From Hypomyces perniciosus (Eukaryota > Ascomycota > Sordariomycetes > Hypocreales > Hypocreaceae): DNA of 64,000 nucleotides. The stretch is taken from assembly GCA_008477525.1 (NCBI GenBank), contig SPDT01000001.1:4836001-4900000 (forward strand), read 5' to 3'. Of this stretch, positions 1 to 12,674 are shown piece by piece (position 1 is the stretch's first letter; each line of letters opens with the position of its first letter). The translations under genes were made by a program, and so were the position numbers. A model generated the notes under the pieces. That model made no database searches, had not been told where the DNA came from, and was given only the letters and a program-made list of their open reading frames with translations.

Positions 1-1485
1 AGGAATGCTGAGTTGCAGACGCTCATCCTGTCCAGCACAGAGAAGGTATCTGCCCCGGCCAGACGCGAGCGACTTGCCGCGATTGCTGCTTTGCTTCCTT
101 TCGTTTCAGACAACGCCCTCCACTTCATTCCCTCTGTGCTGAGCGAGGTTGTCATTTGCTGCAAGGAGAACAATGAGCGAGCTCGAGAAACCGCGTACGA
201 GCTCCTTGTTCAGATGGGACACCGGATGGCTTCTGCCAATGGCGCAATGATCGACAACAGCAAGGTCCCACACATGTCAAGTGATGCCCCAGCAGCAGCA
301 GCCAACATCGAAGAATACTTTACCATGGTCAGTGCTGGTCTTGCAGGAAGCACTCCCCACATGATTTCTGCGTCCATCACGGCCATCGCCCGTCTCCTTT
401 ATGAGTTCCGGTCATCTCTGAGTGAACAGACTCTATCAGACTTGGTGCAAACCATGGATTTGTTCTTGACTTCAAATAACCGAGAAATCGTCAAGAGCTG
501 TCTGGGGTTCGTCAAGATTTGCGTCATTAGCCTACCAGTCGAACTGATGATGCCGCGTCTCGCCACGCTCGTTCCCAATCTCATTGTTTGGAGCCACGAG
601 CACAAAGGCCATTTCAAGGCCAAGGTCAAGCATATCCTGGAGCGTATGGTTCGCCGCTTTGGCTTTGATGTTATCAACAAGAGCTGTCCCGAGTCTGACA
701 AAAAGTTACTTGCTCATATCCGCAAGACCAAGGAGAGAGCCAAGAGAAAGAAGGATGCCTCCAAGGAGGCTAACGATGATGACGCCAGTGACGACGACGA
801 GGAAGACCAGAGCAAGCGGCAATTCGACAACGAATACGACCGGGCACTCTACAGCAGTGACTCGGATGAGTCCGCCGAGTCCGACGACGAGGGAGCAGCC
901 AAGCCTAAGAAGAAGACCCAAAAGGGCGGCAAGACATACATCCTCGAAGACGACGACGAACCCCTCGATCTTCTCGACAAGAAAGCTCTCGCCAAAATCT
1001 CCACCACCAAGCCCGCCAAGCTTCGCAAGCCCACCAAGACCAAAGCCAAGATGGACCTTGACGGCAAACTTATCCTGGGCAAGGACAGCGATGATGAAGG
1101 CGCAATGGACGTGGACAACCCCACTGCTGCCAACCCCGAAGCTTCAGGCGTAGGTGCCTATGTCGCCGCCCTCAAGGGCAAGGACGCTGCCAAGCGCGGC
1201 CGCGGCGGTAAACTCAAGTTCTCTAATAAGCGCACCAAGGACGACGACGAGCTCGACGAGATGGACGAAACCGATGCCGTGGCTGTCAAGAACAGCATCA
1301 GCCCCGGCCGAGACCGTGGGAACAAGTTCCGCGGACGAGGCGGCAATCGCGGTGGTCGTGGAGGAGGCGGTGCAAGGAGTGGTAAGGGCGGCATTGCTGC
1401 TGGACGAAGGGGACTGGGCGTCGAGAAGAAACATGGGCCGCCGATGGGTGCAGGTGTAGGCAAGGGGAAGAGAGGCCGAAACTAG
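1..1485 (+). CDS. RRP12: RRP12-like ribosomal RNA processing protein, 3' part (5' cut by window edge)
   Basis: The frame is open from base 1 to a TAG at 1483-1485 (494 codons), so this is the C-terminal part of a longer gene. The first 220 residues are HEAT-repeat-like helices typical of the RRP12 superhelix, which works in nuclear export and maturation of pre-40S and pre-60S particles. They are followed by a long charged tail with Asp/Glu-Ser blocks (about codons 255-300), Lys-rich nuclear-localisation-like stretches, and a C-terminal RGG/GGR-rich segment expected to bind RNA. No intron is needed here. Seen: the frame, acidic blocks and RGG box. Family knowledge: RRP12 has this acidic/basic tail after its helical repeats. 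The gene converges on the DUF2293 gene. A generic HEAT-repeat protein is the only real alternative. Confidence 0.87.
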   Translation, partial: RNAELQTLILSSTEKVSAPARRERLAAIAALLPFVSDNALHFIPSVLSEVVICCKENNERARETAYELLVQMGHRMASANGAMIDNSKVPHMSSDAPAAAANIEEYFTMVSAGLAGSTPHMISASITAIARLLYEFRSSLSEQTLSDLVQTMDLFLTSNNREIVKSCLGFVKICVISLPVELMMPRLATLVPNLIVWSHEHKGHFKAKVKHILERMVRRFGFDVINKSCPESDKKLLAHIRKTKERAKRKKDASKEANDDDASDDDEEDQSKRQFDNEYDRALYSSDSDESAESDDEGAAKPKKKTQKGGKTYILEDDDEPLDLLDKKALAKISTTKPAKLRKPTKTKAKMDLDGKLILGKDSDDEGAMDVDNPTAANPEASGVGAYVAALKGKDAAKRGRGGKLKFSNKRTKDDDELDEMDETDAVAVKNSISPGRDRGNKFRGRGGNRGGRGGGGARSGKGGIAAGRRGLGVEKKHGPPMGAGVGKGKRGRN

Positions 1486-1508
1486 ACGGACGACACAAGA
1501 GACAAGAA

Positions 1509-1576
<68 letters not shown>

Positions 1577-2156
1577 ATAAAGAAAAAAGGCATAAGACTC
1601 GACAGCTCTATGTGTTGGATGAATACCCACGGTCATGAATCCGGTTGTGTTGTATGTATGGTGGTTATTAGTTCTTGTTCCCCCCTTTTTTTTCATCTGG
1701 CGTTCACTGCAAAAAAGTACGTAACGAAGTAGGACACGTCTTGGTCATGCGATCCTTCCAAATTTCATACATTCATTGAATCTCAAATAACAATCCCCCA
1801 TAGCAGGAGATCATAGTTGTGTGCGCGGTTTCCAGTTCGATGCCTTTCCTTTGAGACAACCATCCATGCCCATGGCTCGCTCTTTAACCCATGCTCGGCA
1901 TGATATACTACTATTCCTCTCATACAGCCAGCCAGTATATGCCAATTATGAAACAACGGTTGGGGGTATAAAACTAATGCAAGCCAAACATGCCGTCCAT
2001 CCGTGTATGCTCTATGCAGATTTAAAAACAAAAGGGAAAAACGTTCCTTTCAACGCCTTGCCGGTTTCACAGTATGCTTCGTTGTGTCATGACCCGTCGG
2101 GCCATTTGAAAAGCGGAGAAGTCGAGGAGGGGGGTAACCCGCTTGTAAAGGATCGA
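1486..2156. other. Convergent 3' intergenic interval with (GAAA)n tract
   Basis: This is the shared 3' flank of RRP12 (+) and the DUF2293 gene (-). It holds a GAAA microsatellite just after the RRP12 stop and a T-run near 1686. No coding frame with recognisable features is seen. Confidence 0.6.
1506..1577. repeat. (GAAA)n microsatellite, about 17 units
   Basis: Nearly perfect tetranucleotide repeat about 20 bp after the RRP12 stop codon, probably in its 3' UTR. Read on the minus strand it gives spurious Phe/Leu/Ser-rich frames. Confidence 0.95.
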
Positions 2157-4791
2157 TCAATCCAGAACAATCACATTCGGCGGGGTTTTAGGCCGGGGAC
2201 GGTACTCTCGTCTGGAATCGTAGTGTTCGTCCGCCACTGGGGGCCGTTCGCTGCGGTACTGTCGATATACAGGTTCCCGAAGTTGCTGTGGTGCGGTTGG
2301 CCTGTCATCACGTCGTTGTCTATAGTGTGTGAGTGTCACGAAACACAAAGCAAGCGGAGCAGCTAACGCAATGCAAGACTTACATAACCCAATAACCTTC
2401 GGGCGGCGGAGCACCATACTCGGCTCTCGGCACTGGCCGAGAGCTGTAGCTCAGGGATTCCCTATGGCCTTGCTGAGGCTGCCCTCCGGCACATCTGTTA
2501 TTTCTCCGTTGGAAATAGGAGGCCAGAGGAAGGTTGGGAAAGGGATCAATTACTGGAATGAGCTCGACTCCAGCTGCTCCTCGACTCTCTTTCAAAATCA
2601 TTGGTCTTTCTTCTTGCGGGGCAAACCTGGGCCCTCGGGTGGGCGGTTGATTTTCCATGGCCTGGACATTGACCTTTTCGTAAAATCCACCACGATCTTC
2701 CATAAGGATGGGGTGAGATCGTCCTCCAGGCCTGCGGGCATTCACAACAATTCTCCTGGTCTGTGGAAGTGCAGAGTAGGGATTTGGTTCCTGAATATAT
2801 GTTGTAGAAGATAAAGGAGATGCAATTGGCATTCCACGATTAATGGAATGCGAGGGATTGACATCACGGGAAGTGGATAATTGACCGGATCCTTCACTCA
2901 AAAAGGCACCTAGTCGTGGGTCTTGTTGGGATGAGCGACTGCCGCTCGCCCCTTGGCCGAGGTACGTATGCTTCTCAAGAGAAATCCTTTCCCCTTCATG
3001 CAAAGCAGGCCCTGGACGATGTTGCATACTGGACCGCGGCAAATGAGAATCCATTTGATCAGAACTTCTTGGCGGCAAAGCGCGAACAAATGATGGCCGT
3101 GCATCTGGCGACGCCGGCTCAATGGACGGAAGCAACATATCCTGAAAACGACCAGTAACCGGGGAAGGTGGATAGCGGGAAGCTGACGTGCCCGTGGATT
3201 GGCCATAAACAACAGACATTACCTTTTCATTTGGATGATGAATTAGGGTGTTCTGGCCCGCGTTGAATGAGGAATCCCATGAAGGCTGAGGCGCAGGGTT
3301 CTGCTGTGAAACATAGCCATTCAGACCTGGCACACTTCCAGGCACAGTAGAGCGAACCCGCAAGTCTGAATCATTGCTGGGCCTGCCTAGCATGTCATTC
3401 GGGGCCATGGGCGTTTTATGTGATTGATACGGCGAATGGGCAACATCCATTTCTAGAGAGAAATGTTGGGGCAACGGCATGTCCCCACGATTACGCCTGA
3501 TTGCTTCTTCCCAGGCGCGATACCTTTTAAAACCTCTCTGCGCCCTCTTTTCTGCTGTGCGATCACGATTAGTTTGCTTCACAACCCCCCTGTTCGATCG
3601 GATTGGAGTCGATGGATTATTTGCCCTGAATACCAGGTTGGGAGAGCGGCGACGTTCCATACCTAGTTGATCCGATCCTTGAGTGGGTCGGTAATCAAGC
3701 ATCGGTACTTCTCTGACATCGCCAGCATCCTCAACTGATGTGTCATCAGTTGATTCTTCATCCGAGTCCTCAGAATCGGAAATGACAACAACTTCACGCA
3801 AGATTTCATCCAGCTGGTCCCGGCCATTCTCCTCATCTCCCCGCCACTTGACGAGGATGTCGAGACACAGAGCTTCTACAACCCTTCGAGCATTTTGCCA
3901 ACTCGTTTCTTTCAACAACACATCATACCGTGTATGAGTATGCCGAATATGGGCAAGAGCTGCCAGTTGGACCCTGCGAGCAAGTGTGATGTGGTCGCAG
4001 AGCCCAACAGGCCTCTCAGGTTTATTGGCCGAACCCTGAACAAGAATTATTAGCTGTAACTGGACTTTCAAACTAGGTGGTCAAATACAAACCCGAGTAA
4101 AAGCGTGCTCGATGATCATCTGACGGTCAGTGTTCGGGATCCTTGGAAATAAGTCTCTAATGGCAGCATCAACTTGAGCGTGATAGACACGCGGCGACGC
4201 AGGTATCGGCTCAGGCTCCCCATCTGACGTTGTGACAACATGGTGGGGCAAATTCACTATTCCGGCTTTCGCTTCTTCAACGATAGCTTCTCTGATATGG
4301 TGGCCAATGCGGTGAACTTGGTGGACAATTTGATTCCGATCGGATTCCCTTGCGTTCTGGAGGCGGCTACCTTAGTCCCACGTTCAGCACATGAAGTAAA
4401 GTGACATACCGAAACGATGAAAATCATGGCATCCATTTCGCGAGACAGCTCTTTGCATGCTGTAGTTAGTTGAGGATTTCCAATAGGGACGAACTCGAAG
4501 CCTGGTGGGGGGGTTTTCCTGGTGGTGACCTAGCCAAGGTGAGTCTCATGTGAGGTGAGAGCGTCCTGGAAGCCACGTTTTGCCTACCTGAAATTCGAGT
4601 TTCTTCTTCTTTTCCTTGTTCTTGACAAATTCGAAGTAAGTGTGATGTTTGGATTTTGGTACAGGCAGCTTTGCCACAAAGCCCGGAGGCACGGGTGCTC
4701 GATGGTCGTACTGCGGCCTCTGAGCTCTCCTGTGCCGTTCCTTTGGGCCAGCCGCCGCTGCCGGTGCGAGATTTCTTCTTCCCCTTGCCAT
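2157..4791 (-). CDS. DUF2293 domain protein, 5 exons, 800 aa
   Basis: Exons (minus): 4791-4588, 4529-4410, 4356-4093, 4035-2384, 2319-2157. Introns are 53-64 bp, GT-AG, and the frame is continuous over 801 codons. Exon 1 gives a basic N-terminus rich in Arg/Lys. Exons 2-3 carry the conserved DUF2293 core: PPPGFEFVPIGNPQLT, then a segment with VHRIGHHIREAIVEEA, ending about residue 196. The rest is a long low-complexity tail with an acidic Ser/Asp patch and many Pro/Ser/Arg stretches, probably disordered. The acceptor of intron 2 was set at 4357 because it restores IFIVS followed by NARE without extra residues. The last intron (2383-2320) starts with a perfect GTAAGT and replaces an apparent stop in the exon 4 frame. 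DUF2293 proteins are fungal and of unknown function, and I infer none. Confidence 0.85.
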
Positions 4792-7443
4792 TTTCAGCGT
4801 CTATTGAAGATATACCATTGCAAACCGTGGGGATCAGTTGGCGCGAGCAGTGAGTTTGTACTGATGAGGTAAAGCTGTCAGTTTAGCAGCTGATGAGGGC
4901 TCCGTCAAGAAATTTCCCGGCATGAAATATTTCGCCTTTTGCAGGCACTCCTCGGTAGGATTAACTCTTGGCGAACCAGACAAGGTGAGGAAGGAAAATA
5001 TCAGTGGCATCCAGCACAGCGGGGGCAAGTCTGACACAGCTTATGTCGGTCGACGTTTATCGCATACCGAGAGTCCTCAGTATGAGCGAACGAACGATAT
5101 GCGTGGCCAGAGCCGATGCCAAATTACGAGCACCTCCTGGAGAGAATGCAAATCGTTGGTTGGGCTTTCACTGGTTAGGCACTATTGACAACTTGAAAGT
5201 TATCAGCTGTCAGGTGCAAGCCCACGCCTGTGGTGTTGGGCAGCTTGATGCCTCTTACATAAGCATTGATAGCTGAACGGACCGGAAGAACCTTTCTCCA
5301 CTCTGACACCCCAGAATCAGTGTCCAAAGGGGACAAAAAAAGGAAGCCTATTGCAGTAGAGCATCAGGAGCTGATGCTAGTATTAATATAGAATTGCAAG
5401 CACCAGCTGGATAAAAGCAATCCACAGCATTGAGAGTTATCCATCAATCAGAGTCATCCAAGAGGGTGAGAAATATCTATGGTAGTAGGTGTTGCCTGTG
5501 ACAATGTATGTGTTTTGCGATATGTGTTTTATTGTCATTGCCACCCACATGCGGTCTCAGCAAGATGTGTGGTGCACGCACTTTCAATATCACCAAGTTC
5601 GTCCGCCAGGCTGCTCTATTAACCTCAGATAGAGATGCCAAACTGCTGACTACTCGGTATTGGTATACTGCTAACCTGGTTCTAGAACACGAAGCTTTCT
5701 TGTGGCGGAGCATTTGGCACAATCCCCAAGAGAGAAGAATGTCGATGCCTTGGCCAGAATGATTGGTCAAGTGTGGTTCTTGATATGCATGGTGTTGTGA
5801 AACAGTCCTAAAAATAGATGCCATTACGTGCACAGCCCAAACAGTTTCAGGGCTCGCGAGTTGGGAAATGTTCAGAACCCTCAAGCGGAGAACATGGTAA
5901 CTGCCGAGATGAAGTCGAGATAACGCTCGAGAGCCCCTGGATTGGGAGCCTACTAGCAGTGTACGAGTAGTACGCGGGTGAGGTGAAGCAATTACGAGTA
6001 CTATTCCAGAATGCATTTTCGCTTACAAGTCCGTTCTCTACGATAACCATTACCTCAGAACTAGTAGTAGTACTACTACTCTGGCCTCGTATGATATACC
6101 TGATTAGCCTAAGCTACTCGCGCTCAAATTCGTAACAAACATCCAACATAATAGGTAGGAGACAATGTCTCAAGACGAAACATGACAGACTGTTGGCAAA
6201 AATCGTGTCAGCAATTCATCTCAATCAGGCAATTGCTTGTACTGTCTGTCTCATGGCACTGCCACCGTCATCTGATCAGAGAACGGAGACCAGTATATTA
6301 TAATCACGTGATACGGAGCATGACATGGGCTCGCCATTCGGTTTCCGAACAGATTCCGCTGCCCACATCCATCATTTGTACAGCCACACTCAGCCCGTTG
6401 CTAGCGTCAAGATAGTTTGCAGGAGGAGGCTAAAGAAGAATACGAGCACAAATTGAAGAACGGTGATAATCCTAATGCTACTTGACTACTACTCGTATAG
6501 CAATCAGTAATCGCCGTGTGTTTTGTTTATGTTCAGAGATCAGTATGCCGATGCAGAGATAGCAGCATATAAAGCATCGGACCGAGTATTTTGTTTGCTG
6601 CAGGAGGAATCGAGAGCATCAACCGTTTGCTCGGCGCTGCACCTACTCGTCGTATGTAACGGTACTCGTAGGCCTCGCGGCTGCTTTGTCGACATTCGTC
6701 CGACATTCGTCAGCCTTCTGCATCTCCTCTACTCGTGCTGTGCTCTGTGGCCTTTTGCGCTGGTTCTTACATATGAGCTTCGGTTGGCTCGTTCGGCCCG
6801 TTCGGTCTGGCGGCTAAGCAGCACTAAGCCGGGGAAACAGCCAGGCGTCGTCATCCCCAGGGCCAAAACGCCCTCAACGAAGGCTACAAAGGACCACAAA
6901 AGACCCAAGAGCCAAGGCTTCGCACGACGGCTGCTCTTCTGGGCTTAGCAGACCACGCACTCACACTCACTGCAGTCTTGGTGCGGGAGAAAAGGCTTAC
7001 GCGTCCACTGCCCCATTAGTGCCGTCACCCCCGCCGCATCCCTGCGCTTCCACGCCAGCAAACGCCCAAAGGACGCCTAAGGCCACCGAAGGGCCCTGCG
7101 GAGTCCGACACTATCCCCTGAAAGTGGCCCCCAACAAGCCTGTTTTCCTGCCCAGAGCAGGCTTCCATTCCATTCATAGGAGAATCGGCCCCCTTGCCCA
7201 GCCCTTCACATCCGCTTGTCTCTCCTCTTCCGTTGTTTCGACTCTTCTCACGATTCTTCCATTCCGCTTCTTCTTCTTCTTCATCATCATCATCAATCAT
7301 CCTCATCATCACCATCGCCTCACCATCGTCATCGTCATCGCCATCAGCATTTGACGCATTTGCCTCCACAACGACGAAGAAGGCGATAAGAGAAACGAAT
7401 ACGACGGCATCGAGTTTCGCCTTCGGATCGGCACTCTTCCAAC
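4792..7443. other. Divergent intergenic region, 2.65 kb
   Basis: Lies between the divergent starts of the DUF2293 and bZIP genes. No conserved protein segment or tRNA was seen. Scattered TAC/GTA trinucleotide runs (for example near 6062-6080) occur. The last 250 bp before the bZIP start are strongly pyrimidine-rich with TTC and ATC repeats, as expected for a fungal leader. The largest frames here (for example 6523-6948) lack recognisable features and I treat them as non-coding. Confidence 0.55.
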
Positions 7444-9205
7444 ATGTCGGCTTCGGCCCAGAACAACGTAGATATCGACGCCCTGCTCGATCTCTCCGAG
7501 TACGATGGCGTCTCCAACTACAACTCGCCCTCGCTGTCTCCCTCCACCTCATCCAAGCCGACCTTTGCGAGCCCCATCACCGCTACGGTGACGACACCGA
7601 GCATTTCCACCACCCAGACCCTGAGCGGTCCTAGCCACAACTATGACATGTATCGCCAGCAAACCGGCTTCGTGCCTGGCGCCATCGCTAACACCATGGC
7701 CGTCAACGAGACCAACAACACTGGCTACCAGGACTTCAGAAGCCTCGACTACATCACCACCTTCACGCCCGAGAATGATCTCTTTGACTTCAATACCTCG
7801 CCCTCTCAGGCAACCATCACCGCTTCGGAAATCATGGACTTTGAATCCCCGGCCGATTCTCAACTGTTCTCAACCGTAAACCCCAGCAGCATCGAGCAGG
7901 ATTCGACACTGGCCTCCCCGGTTCTGCCATCCCAGACGAGCAACGTCGGCCGCCTGTGGCCTGGCGCTCACTCCCAGGCTGCTCTAGCCAAGGCTCAGGC
8001 TCAACAAAGGCAACAACAGCACATCATCCAGCAGCAACAGGCTCAGCGCCAAAATGCCCAGCAGTCCAAGTCCCGCGGCAAGGCCCCTCAGCCCACCGAT
8101 CCTCTCGTCGAACAGAAGATCACCCAGCTTCTCAACTCTATGCGGGCCAAGCCTTCTTCCCCGGCCTCTGATGCCGCCACTCCCTCATCCAACTTGCCCA
8201 GGGCGAAGAAGGAGGACGAGGAGATGGACGAGGATGAACGTCTTTTGGCTAGCGAGGAGGGCAAGAAGCTGAGCAGCAAGGAGCGGAGGCAGCTGCGCAA
8301 CAAGGTGTCTGCCCGTGCATTCAGATCAAGGAGAAAGGGTAAGCAATTGTACCGGCTGTTATTCGATATTCCCTATGGCTAACATTGTCGCAGAATACAT
8401 CTCCCAGCTGGAGAGTGAAGTCGCCAACAAGGTCACGGAGAATAATGACCTGCGTGCCCAAAACCGCGCTCTTCTCGAAGAGAACAAGCGTCTGTCAGAC
8501 TTGACCCGCATGCTTCTTTCATCCTCCTCCTTTTCCAACTTCCTTGACCACTTGAGCACCAACCCCGCCGCCATGGCACCGCCAGCCCAAATCAAGACTG
8601 AGCCTCAGGCGTCCCCAGAGCAACATCAGGTGCCCAAGGATGTCAACCCCTACGGCTCTCAGCCGTCTCAGCAGCAGATCGGCATGGCCATGATCCCCGA
8701 GCAAACCATGGATTTTTCCATGCTTAATCTCAGCAGTGGTGGCTTCAACTTCCAGCCTCAAGTCTTCGTTGTCAATACCTCCGAGGTCCCCACCCCAATC
8801 GATACGAACGTTCTCTCGGGTAAGACATCCAACTTCGTGGATTCCTTCGCCTCCAATGATGAGAAGGTTGAGCTGCCTATGATTGAGCGGCCTGTCGAGA
8901 CGCCCGCTGTCAAGTCCTCCGACGCCCCAGTTGACGAGGAGTTTGAGTCCGACCCTGAGTTTGCCCTCTACCACTCCGAGCCCGTGTCATCTACTTGCGA
9001 GCCCCAGACCTTGGACACCGATAGCCTCTATCACATTGACATCTTTGGTGGCATTGAGCCGGAAAAGCTACTCTCCAGAATCGAGTTTGTTGATGCCACC
9101 GAGGAAGAGGAAGAGGCTGCTCTTGCCATGGCCCGGGTACAATGTATCTGCGCCAGCATGGAGTCAGTTGTGTCAAGGTTGGAACTTCTGACCAGGGACT
9201 TGTGA
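7444..9205 (+). CDS. bZIP transcription factor, 2 exons, 568 aa
   Basis: Exons 7444-8338 and 8394-9205; a 55-bp GT-AG intron interrupts the DNA-binding domain right after the basic region (phase 1, codon GAA completed across it). The basic region ends exon 1 (RRQLRNKVSARAFRSRRK, residues about 281-298, with the NxxSAR signature), and exon 2 opens with the zipper (EYISQLESEVANKVTENN, continuing with heptad Leu). The N-terminus is Ser/Thr/Asn-rich with a Gln-rich patch (about residues 180-205); an acidic Glu/Asp stretch precedes the basic region; the C-terminus is acidic and probably activating. The start is the first ATG after a pyrimidine-rich leader. It is clearly a nuclear DNA-binding regulator of the filamentous-fungus bZIP class. 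I cannot assign a named orthologue or target set from sequence alone. Confidence 0.92.
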
Positions 9206-9714
9206 GATAGACGAAACAGAAGACTCGAAAGATGGGGCGTTCACACGCTAGGTAGAGAGGGAGCATTCTTTTTCACGGCATATGTGCACAATACCATGGA
9301 CTGGGAACACGGCTGCATTTGGAGTTGGGGGTCAATGAAGACTGGCTATGTATGAACTTCTGGGCAAAGGCGCAGATTTCTTTCATTTTCATTTTTTTTC
9401 TTTTTTAATATTCAAAGGATTGACGGGTGGTGGGCCTGGCACCAGCGTTTGGCAGGTTGTATAGATAGATGGAGTCGAGCAATCCACTCGATCAGAATCT
9501 CAACAAACAGATATAAATTCATATGTTGAACTTTGTGATAATTCTTGTGCTTGTGTGTGTATGTGTGTGCGAATACTCCAACATTGATGTCTTGATATTG
9601 ACTTTTAGATGATCCATTTTATGTAAATGCTCAGAATTCATGTGTCATACATATTAGTCTTCCCCCCCAAGCGCTCTGTCCATGCATTCATATCACACAT
9701 CACCTTCGACATCG
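9206..9714. other. Convergent 3' interval
   Basis: Shared 3' flank of the bZIP (+) and HET (-) genes. T-rich near 9385-9405, with a short TG-rich stretch near 9545-9570. Nothing coding is seen. Confidence 0.55.
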
Positions 9715-12100
9715 TCACCTTATAGAAAATGTCTCTTCCTTGAGCCCCTCCATCTTCAAAGCCTCACCATCCATTAACCCATGGACATAGCACTCCCCCA
9801 CGAGAAACCACTCACCCGGCGATGACGATGACGACGGTGCCCTGCGGAAGAGGAAGGGCGCCCTCCCGCCGTGGAGAACGACCACAACGTCGCCCCGTTC
9901 GAGGATGTCGGGGCCGAGAATGTAGTAGCCCCGAGACGTTACGGCAAAGCGGCGGTAGCGGGTGACGAGGGTGGCTTCGTGGCTCCATTTGAAGGCGTCG
10001 CCGGCGCGGGCGAGGTGGCGAAGTTCGGGGGAGATGCCGACGCGGGTGAGGGTGTTGTTGGTGCCGCTGCGAGTATTGTTGTGGTTGTTGTTGCTCCTGT
10101 TGATGCTGTTTTTGCCCTTGTTGCTGAAGCTGTTGTTGTCGTCATTACTATTGTTGGTGTTGGGGTTGTTGTCGCTAGGACTAGAGAACGCGGAACGGGC
10201 GATGTATGCCGCTCCAGCAGCGAGAAACTCAGCAGGTGAGATGGCGCTATAGGTACGAGAGCGGTCGTAGCCTATACAGCCGTTTGTGAGGGTCTGTATG
10301 AGGGCGAAGAAGGCGGACTTGTGATGGTCGGAGGTGGTTGTAGTAACGCCATTGCCAAAAGGGGGGTATATGTGGGAGAGCGTGAAGGCCTGGTAGCCCA
10401 GGAGATGGCGCCAGATAACTTCAATAGGGCGCAAGCGTTGCTGCTGTTGTTGGGTTTGAGGTTGGTGGTCTTGATGAAGCTGCCTTTGCTGATTACTGTG
10501 ATTATGGGTGTGATTATGGTTGTTTTTGTTGTTTTGGCTTTGAGCTTGTGAGGGGTGATATTTGGGAAATTGGAACGCCTTGCCGGATATCGGCCATGAG
10601 TGACGATCTATGACATCGATCTGAAAGCCCCGGGAATACAAGATGCGTGACGCCTCATCGATAGTCAGTTGCGGCTTTGTGTCGCCCGCCGCTCGATGGG
10701 GTGCCTCTGGCGAACCAAACAGATGTAGCGGTAGAACCCGCCAGTCCGGTACCCACGATGGCAGATCAAGCTGTGCTCCCACCTGAAAGAGTCTGTTGCT
10801 ATCCTGCCGAGAGTTGTGGTTTGCAGACAGCATGATGAGCGAGTCCGCGTCCTTGAGATCCCGCACCGCAACATCGATATACACCTCTTCCACGGAGCGT
10901 GTATAATCAGCCACCAGCCCGGCAAGCGCCTTGCTCCCTATCCCGATGGAGAAGTGGCCCAGAAAGGCGTACACCCGATCCCGTGGGTCCTGGGCCAGCA
11001 GGTGGCGCGCGCGGTGCAGCTCGTAGACGAAGCTCCCTCGGTTGTGGTACTGGTCGTACCGCACTGCTGGCTCGACGAAGCGTCGGTGCAGATAGCGGAT
11101 GTTGGAGGTGCCGATGTAGAAGCGTGAGCGCAGGTGGTGGTAGCTTTGGTTGAGGACGCCGGCTACACAGGAGAGCATGTCCCAGTCCATCTCAGCATCG
11201 CCCCAGTAGAGCGTTGCAGGAGCGGGAGTGCCAATCTCCTGGACGATCCATATGCGGTGGAACTGCTTGCAATCAGCAAGGGAACTCATAGATCCTCGGA
11301 GATAGGGGAGAGGGGGGAGGGGGGGGAGGGGGGAGACTTACCCAGGGCAGCTTCGTGAGCTTCGCGAGAGGAATCCACGGCTCTGCGCTCTGCTTGGCCA
11401 GGTTCTCCGAATGCTCAACCCTAAAGGCCTTGTGCGCCTCTTCATCATTGAACACCCCATGGAGGCGATGCACCATGCGCACCGCATCCGCCGCCACGCC
11501 ATCTGTATCTCTCCCAAGCCATACAAGCACCCGCTTCGCATTCTGATACACGGCATTCATGAGCTTGACCTGCTGACTCCGCTCCGCCACATCCTCCTGG
11601 TTGATGCAGATCTGATCCGCCCACAGCCTCCGTGGCTCAGACGGATGTCTCACGCGGGCCAGCGCATCGTGAATGCTCTGCGTCAGGGGCAGAGCGGCAC
11701 CATCACAGACCAGCTCCGAGCACCGGACCGCAGTGCCCCAGACATACGAGATGGCTTCATAGGACGACGACGGCGGCGGCGGCGGCGCGTCTTCTCCTCC
11801 CTGCTGCTGCTGCTGCTGGGCTGCCGGGTCGATGCTCTCCACGCGGAGGTGCCCGACCAACGGGTCGGAGCCGGAGCCGGGCTCAAGGGTGAGGATCCGG
11901 ATGCACTGTGAGTCGCCCAGGGGTTCGTATCGGAACGTGGATAATGATCTAGCGGGAGTGGTGCTGGAGCTGCTGTTTTGCTGGTGGAGAGGATTATGGC
12001 TCGCCATGAAAAAGGGCGTCCTGCCAACTCTACTGATGGTACAGGCCGAGACGAAAGGTGTTCTCAGGACTCGCAGAGGGATTGTGGTTTGGGGCATCAA
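9715..12100 (-). CDS. HET-domain protein with Asn/Gln-rich tracts, 2 exons, 768 aa
   Basis: Exons 12100-11342 and 11262-9715 (minus), with one 79-bp intron (GTAAGT ... CAG). The HET core starts near residue 114 (YEAISYVWG), followed by LWADQICINQED (about 159-170) and VLVWLG. The intron joins LPW to FHRIWIVQEIG, a classic HET motif. HET proteins mediate heterokaryon incompatibility and related self/non-self cell death. Residues 95-110 are poly-Gln then poly-Pro. Exon 2 carries two Asn/Gln/His-rich inserts, encoded around 10430-10560 and 10045-10180. The region after the HET domain resembles the usual HET-gene C-terminal half. An in-frame Met at residue 32 (position 12007) could be the true start. 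The gene is tandem with the phosphatase-like gene and converges on the bZIP gene. The partner and recognition role cannot be told from sequence. Confidence 0.9.
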
Positions 12101-12674
12101 AGCAGCATTGAAGGAGGTCGAGTTCGCGAGTCACGGCACAGAGGCGTCACTCCGTCTCCGTACTTGACTAATTACTAGCTTCAAGATGCTACTAAGGAAT
12201 GGATGCTAAGTGCTGAGCCATTGGTCTTGATACGAACTTTGCAGCTTCTCTACCTTTCGAGCTGCGAGGATAATACATGTTCAGCGGCTTAATTCGCCCT
12301 ATATATTTAGTAAATAATTCTAACACGAGTACTCCGTATTGTCGTGTGGATTTGGTGGAGAGTGCCATGCACATGTCACCAACAGATACGTGCGTATGCC
12401 GATTCACTCATCCATTGTTATGCAATCAATCAGCGGAATACGGAATACGATACCAATAACATGATACTGATAATGCCTTTGCTAAATAGTTAAATACATA
12501 ATACTCGGCCTTTCGAGCTAATGGATGGAATAAATACCTCATCATATCATATCTCATCATCATCTTCCATGCAGCCCTCATACCCATGCTGTTGTCCCTT
12601 TCACTCATGACTCCGGATTTCCTCAACCTATATACATGAGAAGAAAACAAACCAAGCCTGTCCATTTCCCTTGT
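12101..12674. other. Intergenic, HET promoter side
   Basis: AT-rich spacer between the 3' end of the phosphatase-like gene and the 5' end of the HET gene (both minus). It contains one ACTCCGTA element of the dispersed palindrome family near 12330. No gene is seen. Confidence 0.5.

Noticed and set aside
1144..1696. Minus-strand Ser/Phe/Leu-rich frames over the RRP12 end
   Set aside because: Antisense to a real gene and driven by the GAAA microsatellite.
6523..6948. A 141-codon plus-strand frame upstream of the bZIP gene
   Set aside because: No recognised motif and located in a region that serves as a long 5' flank; could not be supported as coding.
7549..8974. Minus-strand frames over the bZIP gene
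   Set aside because: Shadows of the real gene's codon bias; no independent motif.
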